Assembly: GCA_029582265.1 (NCBI GenBank)
Contig: CM055823.1
Coordinates: 23,447,290-23,511,289, forward strand
DNA length: 64,000 bases
Source: Zoroaster sp. YZ-2022
Taxonomy: Eukaryota > Echinodermata > Asteroidea > Forcipulatida > Zoroasteridae
Reading direction: 5' to 3'
Part shown: piece after piece, positions 55,832 to 64,000 of the stretch
Numbering within the stretch: the first letter of the stretch is position 1
Layout of the letters: each line of letters opens with the position of its first letter
Position numbers and translations under genes: made by a program
The notes under the pieces: generated by a model
The model's database searches: none
Told to the model about the DNA's origin: nothing
What the model saw: only the letters and a program-made list of their open reading frames with translations

Positions 55832-56041
55832 CAGCGGCGTAGACGCCAGGACTTTTTCAGTTGGGGGGAGGGGGGCATTGCTTTTCAGTGGGGGCCAAGG
55901 GGTATGGGGTTTTGCCTTTTCTTTTTCTTTTTTTCTTTTTGGAGCACTATGAGGATTGCGGGGGGGGGGGTACCTAGGGGGCACTGGAAATTTGTGGGGG
56001 AACGTGCCCCCCCCCCGCAGGCCCCCGTGGCTACGCCGCTG
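55832..56041. mobile_element. hAT-type MITE, 210 bp
   Basis: CAGCGGCGTAGACGCC at the left and GGCTACGCCGCTG at the right are inverted termini. They are bordered by CTTGGGCA (55824-55831) and CTCGGGCA (56042-56049), an 8-bp target duplication with one difference. An 8-bp duplication and CAG-type ends are hAT characteristics. The centre is G-rich, T-rich and non-coding. Confidence 0.85.
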
Positions 56042-56254
56042 CTCGGGCATTTGTATTTATTACATGTGCTGTTTTTTATTAATAGTAACGTCAAACGTAG
56101 CGACATTATATTGTTCATATTAAAGTTTCAGCTTTGTGTATACTCTTAAAACTAAGGTGTTTAATCAACCAGGTTTTAAAAGTTAAATTCAACTCAAAGA
56201 AAATGTTGAATTAACACGGGGGGGGGGGCTCTAAACACATGTGCTAAGCACGAA

Positions 56255-57070
56255 AAAGACGTGTTCTGGCCAACTATTTGTTTGCCCTCATATTGAGTTT
56301 AGCTGATAATTTTTAGCATTAGGGGTGGAAAAAGATCCGACATCTCGCCATTACTCCATCATGCTTTGACCTATTATAATGTAACTTGGTACAATTAATG
56401 TTCAGTCGTGTTTCGTCATGATTACGTCATCGGTTCTCATGAAAACGACCGCTATAATTGCACGTATATTATGCATATTTTTAATTATTGGGATTTGCAG
56501 AAAAATACCTCAGTATAAGTCATTTTAGTTTTTATAGTTTTTATGGGTTTATTCATGTCTAATGTAACCGCAAATATGTTTTAACTTGGAAATTCTTTGA
56601 ATTTTCTATCTCTGTGAACACTTTGTAGCCCCTATGTAGTAAGGCAGATATGTGAAAAAATTGTGGGTTTTGACGTACAAGCATGACATTTGGCAGAGTT
56701 ACAGGCCATGGCCCAGGGAATATTTTAAGATTGGGAGCAACCTGAAAAAGGTCACACGGTCACATAAACCATAATTTACATAGGGAATTCCATCTAAGAT
56801 TAAGATTAAAAGAAACTTAGGAGTGCAATTATATCTGAACATCCATGATGTGACCCAAGAATGGTAAAACAAGAATCTGCAATTGCAAAAAAATGATATT
56901 TTTGTTTGAAAATTACACTTTTTTGCGGGAAAATTACATTTTTTTCGGAATTTGCGGGAAAATGCGGAAGTATGTGTATTTTGCATGCAAAATAGAAGTA
57001 ATGCCTTTGCATTCCCTCCAAAATTGGCAAGAAACCTGCTGAGTCAACAAAAATATCAGAAGTGTCAATG
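56255..57070 (+). repeat. left inverted arm
   Basis: Contains GTTCTGGCC..CTATTTGTTTGCCCTCAT, the CATCTCGCCATTACT block, GGCCATGGCCCAGGGAATAT, and GCGGGAAAATGCGGAA near the inner end. Each of these recurs reversed on the right. Confidence 0.8.
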
Positions 57071-57330
57071 TTTAACATACCTTGAAATTGATCGGAATCC
57101 CTTTGTAGGAGGAAGTAGTCCGTGGCTTCCGTCGATTCCCATGTAAACTGCAAACAGTGAATAAATATACCTCCTCAAACAGCCGATAGTCAGTCGTTAG
57201 TTCTGCCTTACATGTCTTACACGTCACAATGTTTTCCACGGCATGGCTGGCACAATCCAGTGCATTTCAAGGCAGCCTTTTTACAGTTGCACCCTCCCTT
57301 GCGTCCAAGTTTACAGCCACAGCATATAAG

Positions 57331-58380
57331 TTATCTTGATGACTTGTTGGCCTCAGGTAGGGTGGTCCACAATGGTTTCCAGTTGGGCGGATCAATCCAT
57401 CCCCAATTCTCAGGTGATGGCATTGCGATAGCAACTTTGAAGGCTTTGCCCCAGCAGTGACCACCCTGGTACACAGCCCTCTTGATATGCTGCAACAAAG
57501 CTGCCCTGGTTGGAGGAATGACATTCATTGCTCGTCCTTTCTTTGCAAACATCTCTGTTCGAGCCAAAGTGCTAGTGCGGTCGTATAACAAGATGGTAAA
57601 CCGTTCAAGTACAGCCACATCATCATCACCTATTTGTGCTGGTCCAGTGGACAGGGCGAGGAAAGTAGGAGGAACGTCTTCATATGTCTTCCAGGTTTCC
57701 CAGGCAGTCTTCTTCCCCTTTGTGTTGAAAGACGAGACTGTATCACATCCAGTATATGCATGGACGATTGGAAGAGCTTGGGACTTGTTGGAGCCAAGAG
57801 ATGCTGCAATTTCATGGGCAGGAATGTATCTGAAGTGTTTGGCTGCTCCAAATGCCACCCACAGCTCCTGGATCTTAAGCTTGCTAACTACAGCCAAAAC
57901 AACTACGTCTGTGTCCACTGTGCGCAGTAGAATTTTCTGGAAACTCTCACTGATTGTATCTGCTACGTGCAAGATCATTCGCGTGTCCGCCTCTTCATGA
58001 TTGCAAGGGGCTAGGCGACTTGTGTCCCGAGGAGGGATGCACAACACATCTGAACCATTTGTGGTAACTACCTGCTTGTTAGTTTCCATATTTGCAATGT
58101 GATTTGCCAGGAAAGCAAACAACTCTGTCTTATTTGCATCGATCCGCAGAAACTGTTGCCAGTTTCCTGGCAGGTTGGTAGATCCGACAACTCTTCTTCT
58201 GATGCCTTTCCCACGCTTGCTTCTTGCATGAGATTTCAAGCTGCTGTCGCTGTACAGGTCCCATACTATGTCCACTCGACTAGCGTGTTGCAGCTGACAT
58301 TCTATATATGGCAAGAACACCTTCAGTGCATAATCATCAAAGGTCTTAGCAGTGACAGATTTGAGAATGTTGACCACCAC
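57331..58380 (-). CDS. intact C-terminal 349 residues: FEN/XPG-like (PIN-fold) domain
   Basis: The reading frame is open without stops and also extends upstream of the ATG at 58380 through DILLCLEKCAESKGDAPNTD, so the ATG is internal. Candidate metal ligands in order: Asp of VWDLYSD, Glu/Asp of NHEEADTRM, the two Asp of VDTDVVV, and Asp of GCDTVSSF. After these comes a C-terminal extension with LLYDRTSTLARTEMFAKKGR and the aromatic NWGWIDPPNWKPLW. Structure-specific DNA cleavage is the family role. Activity here is not demonstrated, and the missing upstream frame suggests loss of the full protein. Confidence 0.6.
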   Translation of the reverse strand: MVVNILKSVTAKTFDDYALKVFLPYIECQLQHASRVDIVWDLYSDSSLKSHARSKRGKGIRRRVVGSTNLPGNWQQFLRIDANKTELFAFLANHIANMETNKQVVTTNGSDVLCIPPRDTSRLAPCNHEEADTRMILHVADTISESFQKILLRTVDTDVVVLAVVSKLKIQELWVAFGAAKHFRYIPAHEIAASLGSNKSQALPIVHAYTGCDTVSSFNTKGKKTAWETWKTYEDVPPTFLALSTGPAQIGDDDVAVLERFTILLYDRTSTLARTEMFAKKGRAMNVIPPTRAALLQHIKRAVYQGGHCWGKAFKVAIAMPSPENWGWIDPPNWKPLWTTLPEANKSSR

Positions 58381-60254
58381 AGCTCCATCTAGGATGGTAA
58401 CATCAGTGTTTGGGGCATCACCTTTGGATTCTGCACATTTCTCCAGACATAGCAGGATGTCAGATTTCTAGTCCTAGTCTTAAGTTGCCAAACTGAGACA
58501 AAGATGGGGGACATGCTTAATTCTCGTGACGGAAAAAATCTTCTAGGTCACCTTCTCGTGACTGACAGGCAATGTATAGTCTTGAAAATAATGAACAATC
58601 ACTTTTCAGGGAAGACATTTTACTTCTTTCTTGGAGGAGTTTGGCTGAACAACGATAATTTGTTCTTCTTGATTGGCTCTGAAAGAGGTGCTGATTGTTC
58701 AATAATGATATCCCTGTGCCGTGGAAGGAATTGGTGGCAGTAGTTGCGCTCGGATTATGGTCTATGTTATCGACAGCTGCAGTAGTGAATAGCCCTTGAC
58801 GTAGATTTGGAGGGCATACTGCCTGGTCTCGACGGTACTGCTCACACACATTGTTGCCAACTTTTGTAGAAATATCCATCACTCGGTCATAGGAGATGGA
58901 GAGTCCCAGGTCAAACAGCGTCTCCACCAGCACCCGCTTCCGTGTCTTTGCATGGATTGTCAGTCCCTATGTGGGACTGACAAAATGGGCATGGGCAGTG
59001 GGGTTTCTCTGGTTTTGCTGTGACGGACACCACTACTTTCAGCCCGTCGACGAGAACAGATGTTAAACTGCAGCAGTTGGGCAATACTTAGGGTTGCCTG
59101 AGTCAAGCTATCACTTGTCTGGGACTTGGTGTTGGAACCATTGACGATCATCATCACCATTGTCAACAGGGATTGAGGAACAGACTTCACCTGGCAGTCC
59201 TCGTCAAATAAACATGAGAATGTATCTTGCATTTGGAGCATGTCTTTTCTTACACTGTTGGCTGCCCTTGCTAGACATATTGCTTCCTCGTCATAGTTTC
59301 CATTGCAGGCCTTCCTCAAAGCAAGTCCAAGGTCTTTGTCGAATGCTAAGAGTACGTCACGCCCTTCTTTATGTGCTGTTAGATCTGGGAAGTGGGCAAG
59401 TATGTGAATTTTAAGTTCAGTACTGTGTGGGCGGACATGTTGCTCCACTCCTAGTTGCTCTAGTCGAGTGGAATAAAGTTTGACAATGTCTGCAAGTTTT
59501 AAGACGGGAGCAACGTCTTCATCCATTCTTCTCTCATCAATGTATGTCAGCAACTCTGCTAGAGCAATGCCATGGAAAACTTTGTCTGTTTGGTTTACCT
59601 TGTGCTTGTCTTGCAGTGCTGTAGCTCTGTTGTAGAGTTTAACCAAACAACATGGACGGTACTTAGCATCCTATGCAGCCATGTCTCCAGCACTCAGTTT
59701 GGATAGTAGGCGCCCATCTTGCAAGTCTAATGCGCATTTAAAAATGCGAGAGTCTAGGCGAAATGTTTATGCTTCACGGAGAGGTTCGGATGTAGACAAC
59801 TCGCAAAAAAAGCATACATCTGTTGTGGCTGCTTTATTATCTATACTTTGGCGTGTGTACTTCTTGGACAATGCCGAACCAGCGTCGCTATCTTTCAAGT
59901 CAGATTTCCTCTTTTCTGCTCGCTGCAGCTTTGTGGTATTGAATTTCATATGACAAGATTTGTGCCACTTGGCCTTGTGCTCCTGCAGGGTTTGTTCTAT
60001 GCCATTTCCCTCATCCAGTCGATTTAGGTCCAATGGAATTGGCAGTTCATGTAGCTCGTTGAAACGCACGATGTTCGATGACAGTGTAGAATACCTGCCA
60101 GCAACAACGTTAGGATGGGTCGAATCTGCTGGTTATTTCAAGGATTCGGTTGTTATAGCTTGGCAAAGTATGCATTTGCTCAAATCAGTCTTCACTGGTG
60201 TTTGCTTGAAAGGAGCAGGCTGTTGTGGACTCACGAGCTGAAGACTGCGGGACA
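57331..60254 (-). pseudogene. large uncharacterised protein with C-terminal FEN/PIN-like nuclease signature, broken
   Basis: On the - strand, ATG 60254 opens MSRSLQLVSPQQP. A possible zinc site follows (KCILCQ..KWHKSCHMKF..VCFFCE). Helical segments come next (59646-58960), then LFTTAAVDNIDHNPSATTAT (58933-58517). The last 349-residue frame is intact (58380-57331). In it VDIVWDLYSDSSLKSHARSK resembles the FEN/XPG N-domain Asp with its Lys/Arg follow-up. NHEEADTRM, VDTDVVVLAV and GCDTVSSF resemble the EAxx, xDxD and GCD metal-binding motifs of that family. Defects are in-frame stops near 60135 and 59680 and shifts near 58950 and 58560. The nuclease assignment is inference from motif order. Roughly 970 codons in total. 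Confidence 0.6.
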
Positions 60255-60639
60255 TTGTCTCTGTTACTAAATACTTTGGTCACATAAAAAAAACATCCAG
60301 GTTTCTAGAAGGATAAAATGTTAGGATATGAGGAACCAGACTAAGAGAGAAGCCAATAACCAACTGGCAAAAGACTGCAAGAGTGCACAAGAATAGTAGA
60401 GAACAGAAAAGTGTGGTGAAATGTTGCAATCAACCTCTGGACCACGAGAAGATACAATTGGATATAAATGTAACAATTTAATATAAATGTAACAAAATAA
60501 TTGAACATACAATGTAAATGTAACAAACATGGTCTACTTACTGTTACAATGGGACTCTGGTCAATCTTAAAGTACTACAACTCCAGCACTCTGCTACAAT
60601 GTAGAGGGGGTCAAAGGTGACAAGGTCAATAAGTATTGG

Positions 60640-61145
60640 GTTTCTTGGTTGTGTTTTAAAGGGGCAGTGCAGAAAACGGAACATTTCGAAAACTGTATCT
60701 GCTCATTTTGTTGACTCAGCAGTTATTCTGCCAATTTTTAAGGTAATGTAAAGGCATTACTTCTATTTTGCATGCAAAATACACATAGTTCCGCATTTTC
60801 CCGCAAATTCCGCAAACAATTTCATTTTCCCGCAAAAAAATATAATTTCTTTGCGATTGCAGATTCTTGTTTTACCATTCTTGGGTCACATCTTGGATGT
60901 TCAGATATAATTGCACTCCTACGTTTCTTTTAATCTTAATCTTAGATGGAATTCCCTATGTCAAATATGGTTTATGGGGGCCATTTAAAAAAATGGCCGC
61001 CATGGCCGTCATGTGACCTTTTTTAGGTGGCTCCCAATCTTAAAATATTCCCTGGGCCATGGTCTACAACTCTGCCAAATTTCATGCTTGTACGTCAAAA
61101 CACACAATTCTTTGCTCTATTTGCACATATCTGCCTAACTACATG
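60640..61145 (-). repeat. right inverted arm, inner block
   Basis: Reverse-complement partner of 56620-57060. Matching blocks include GCAAAATAGAAGTAATGCC, GGTAAAACAAGAATCTGCAA and GACGTACAAGCATGA. Confidence 0.8.
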
Positions 61146-63110
61146 GTATTACGCTTAGTTGGATGTCCATGGCTTTGACCTACATTAATCAAACTTGGCA
61201 CAATAAAGGTGCATTCACATGTCACTGGTTGCCATGGAAACTAGCTCAAGAGGGTGCTTTAAGTTTTACTTGGCAATGATTTGTGAACTGTAATGTAAAG
61301 AAAAACAAAAGATAAATTTCTAAATATTTTGATAAGGGGTCTCTGGAGCTTATTGTTTAAGCCCTTATGTCAAATTCAGCCGGGAATCCTTAGCATTTGG
61401 GGTGGGAGGGGATTACACAAACCTCCATTACTCCAGCATGCTTTGACTTGCATTAATAAAACTTGACATTTAATGTTAATTTATATGTCGTCAGGATGAC
61501 GTCATTGCTTGCCATGGAAACTACATATAGAGGGCGCTGTATTTGTATGAATATTACGCACAAATTAATAAATGATTAAAAGTATTTCTTATTTTTAGCC
61601 ATTGTAGTACACTAAAGGATATGGTCTAGGTCTAGCTTACCGGACTCAAGTTCTGGTGTTAGCAGCAGAATGTGGGTTCGAATCCCGGCCGTGACACTTG
61701 TGTCCTTGAGCAAGACACTTAACCATAATTGCTTCTCTCCACCCAGGGGTTAAATGGGTACCTGTGAGGGCAGAGTTGGTTGATTAGCCCTATTTGCGCT
61801 GTAATGGCAGCAATTGAGCTGTATACTCCCCAGGGAGCTGAGATGGTTTCAGGAATGATTTATGAGCCTTATGAGCAGAGCCTGAACAATACTAAGATCG
61901 CATCTGAATGCAATATTTGCGGATGAAATGCATTCATGTTTGGAGTGAACACATAATTATTACACCGTATGGAGTGACCTTCCATTGGATAAGCCTTCCC
62001 AAACAATAAAACATATCTCATTGAGTTTTGATGGCAGATGAATTGCTGACAGGCAGTGCCCATGTTAGGGGAAGACACATTTCGGGATGGGATGCGGAAC
62101 AATTGACGCAGTACTGGCCTATATTCCAACACTGTTGTGATGATACTGTATCCTTTCAGAAGTCCCTTTCACGAGGTTTCATAACTCCAACATAGACAAG
62201 GACCTACTCAGTAATAAACCAGAAAATGTAGTACAACATAGAAAAAGTTTCCATGGAAACAAATGATGTCATCTTGACAACATACATAAACATTAAATGT
62301 GCCAAATTGTATGCATGTAAGTCAAAGCATGCCGGAGTAATGGAGGTTTGTTTAATCCCTTCCACTCCATATGCTAAAGATTTTTGTCTGAACAAAGGGC
62401 CGATAGGGGCTTTAATTAACACTGATCTCCAGAGACAACTTAACCCAAGATTTTCAAATTTATCCTTTGTTTTGCCGACACTAGAGCTGACATATTATTT
62501 TCAGTTACAAAATTAATTAATGACACATTATCCCTATAGTGTACTACAATGGCTACAAATATGAAATGGATTAAACATTTATTCATTTGCGCATAATATT
62601 CATCCAATATAGCGCCCTCTAGATGTAGTTTCCATGGCAACAACTGACGCCATCCTGACGACATATAAATTAACATTTAATGTGTCAAGTTTGATTAATC
62701 TAGGTCAAAGCATGCCGGAGTAATAGAGGTTTATGTAATCCCTCCCACCCCAAATGCTAGGGATTCCCGGCGGAATTTGACATGATGGGGGCTTAAACAA
62801 GCTCTAGAGACCCCTAAACAAAATATTTTCAAATTTATCTTTCGCTTTTCTTAATGATACGTAATGATACTTTATCACCATAGCAGTAACTTGTGTACTA
62901 CAATGGCTAAAATAAGAAATAATTATATCCATTAATTCATGTGCACATAATACGCATCGAAGTACTGCGGCGTCTAGAGGTAGTTTCCATGGCAAACAAT
63001 GACATCATCTTGACGACATATGAATGAACATTAATGTAGGTCAAAGTATGTTCGAGAAATAAAGGATTACTCAATGTGTAGTGCCATGGACATCCAATTG
63101 AGCTTAATAC
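61146..63110. repeat. nested inverted modules with GCGCCCTCTAG/CCATGGAAAC cores
   Basis: 61146-61625 is matched in reverse by about 62530-63105. Shared blocks are GATGTCCATGG.., the GGGAATCC..TAGCATTTGGGGTGGGAGGG block, CATTACTCC.GCATGCTTTGAC, GTTTCCATGG, and the GGCGCTATA / TAGCGCC end. A related module repeats at 62235-62440. The modules recur about every 240-300 bp. Confidence 0.72.
61620..61865 (+). mobile_element. tRNA-derived SINE
   Basis: A-box TAGCTTACCGG (61633-61643) fits TRGYNNANNNG, and B-box GGTTCGAATCC (61675-61685) fits GGTTCRANNCC. The 32-bp spacing is right for an internal polymerase III promoter. Next come GTGTCCTTGAGCAAGACACT, a conserved-type SINE core, and a unique tail ending near ATGATTTATGAG. 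It lies between the two halves of the nested inverted modules. Non-coding. It depends on a LINE for movement. Confidence 0.8.
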
Positions 63111-63269
63111 CATGGGGACTCAAAAGTTTAAAAAAATCCAGAGGTAAAAAAATCCAAACAAACTTCCCAGTTAAATTTTTTTGGTAGTTACATTAGACAT
63201 GAACAAACCCATTTAAGGTATAAATTAAATATAATAAATTTGTTCTTTGTGGCAACTATAAAAACTAAA

Positions 63270-63520
63270 TGACTTATACTGAGATATTTTTCTGCAAATC
63301 CCAATAATTAAAATATGAATAATATACGTGCAATTTCATGAGAACCAATGACGTAATCATGACGAAATATGACTAAACATTAATTGTACCAATTTACATT
63401 ATAATAGGTCAAATCATGATAGAGTAATGGCGAGATGTCGGACCTTCTTCCACCCCTAGTGCTAGGAATTATCAGCTCGGCTCATAATGAGGGCAAACAA
63501 ATAGTGGGCCAGAACAGATA
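63270..63520 (-). repeat. right inverted arm, outer block
   Basis: Partner of 56270-56530. It includes the reverse of CATCTCGCCATTACTC, of TTTAATTATTGGGATTTGCA and of CAGTATAAGTCATTTAG. Confidence 0.8.
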
Positions 63521-63575
63521 ATGCAACCCAAAATGTTCACTGTTAACATCTTTTTCCGTGTTTAGGACATCCAGA

Positions 63576-64000
63576 GGAACAAAAGAAAATTGATAGACTT
63601 TCAAAACTGACAAACATTTAATTACGTTACATTTAGTTGTTATTCGGATCATGATACACAGATAATTGAAGTTAATGTAACCTACATTGATACATGTATT
63701 ATGTGTTACTCAAGTGCTTTATTGTGATTAAGTATTTACTGTAATTGATTATTGCTCTCAAGTATTTTTTGCCAGATTTTTTTTTATTGTAATGCGTAAT
63801 TAAACCCTTCAAAAGCTAAACAAAATAAATTGGTATTATTGGTATGTAACGTATGTTTATTTCAACTCCATGTTTTAAAAATATTATTAAAACTAACCTG
63901 TGAACGTTTCCCCACAAAAGTGCTCAAGTTTCTAAGAAAACGACGAAATACTGATACATAAGTTTTATGTTTTTTATGTTTTAAAGCAAAATTGCAGGAC
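63576..64000. other. AT-rich end of window, nothing recognised
   Basis: Low-complexity AT sequence with no frame, inverted ends or known repeat. Confidence 0.4.

Larger units (their letters stand above)
56240..63575. mobile_element. ~7.3-kb element with long inverted arms carrying a FEN/PIN-like gene
   Basis: The left arm (about 56240-57070) is matched in reverse orientation by two right-arm blocks. 63270-63520 pairs with 56270-56530 (for example TTTGTTTGCCCTCAT / ATGAGGGCAAACAAA). 60690-61145 pairs with 56620-57060 (for example GGAATTCCATCTAAGATTAA / TTAATCTTAGATGGAATTCC). The right arm also contains the additional inverted pair and SINE at 61.1-63.1 kb. A single - strand gene (57331-60254) fills the centre. 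Outer ends and target duplication could not be fixed, because homology fades at CTAAACAC. Confidence 0.72.

Noticed and set aside
61633..61690. A possible tRNA gene (good A and B boxes)
   Set aside because: The sequence around the boxes does not form a cloverleaf by eye and continues into a SINE core and tail, so it is a tRNA-derived SINE.

Overview
This is a repeat-dense, AT-rich stretch of a metazoan nuclear genome. Split genes with GT..AG introns, tRNA-derived SINE sequence and many animal retroelement lineages exclude a bacterium or virus. The mix (Tx1-like LINEs, Penelope-like elements, Polinton pieces, a DIRS/Ngaro-type SGNH domain, Helentron-like elements and an LRR-containing relaxin-receptor/GRL101-like GPCR) suggests a marine invertebrate. 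I cannot name the species.

The one clear host gene is on the + strand. It is the 3' part of a leucine-rich-repeat GPCR (LGR; relaxin-receptor/GRL101-like). I place exons at 18838-18909, 19577-19648, 45654-45725, 51396-51467, 51688-51774 and 52927-54061. Every internal exon is a whole number of codons bounded by phase-2 introns. Most are exactly 72 nt, which is one 24-residue LRR. The last exon carries the cysteine-rich hinge, all seven membrane helices and the stop codon. The 5' end is probably left of the window. Three decayed copies of the LRR exon (17671, 18253, 19088) lie beside the live ones.

Layout: 1-4.1 kb holds a 3' piece of a probable tyrosine-recombinase retroelement (SGNH hydrolase domain plus tandem repeats) and a broken Gypsy element (-). 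6.3-8.4 kb holds an interrupted Helentron-like element. 9-11.8 kb holds Polinton/Maverick-like remnants (adenain-like protease and others). 12-17.5 kb holds L1/Tx1-like and CR1-like wreckage, a ~54-bp minisatellite and a clean Helentron-like insertion in it. 17.6-19.7 kb is the LRR exon cluster. 20-24.6 kb holds LINE ORF1 debris, a solo Penelope-type terminal repeat with target duplication and a TTAA-flanked element.

The 26-kb intron at 19.6-45.7 kb contains a nested transposon complex. A CR1-like RT gene (24.6 and 45.0 kb) is split by a head-to-tail series of Tx1-like LINEs, each abutting (TAAA)n. The distal LINE is itself split by an RTE-like LINE, a nearly intact Gypsy element with 150-bp LTRs, and a third unidentified insert.

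The intron at 45.7-51.4 kb holds a 4.9-kb TTAA-flanked element with long inverted repeats. It encodes a C2H2 protein that is interrupted by a Penelope-like element. After the GPCR come a foldback palindrome, a 210-bp hAT-type MITE and a ~7.3-kb element with long inverted arms. That last element carries a degraded ~970-codon gene whose C-terminal third shows the acidic-residue pattern of FEN/XPG (PIN-fold) nucleases. It is the best candidate here for an under-described mobile system.
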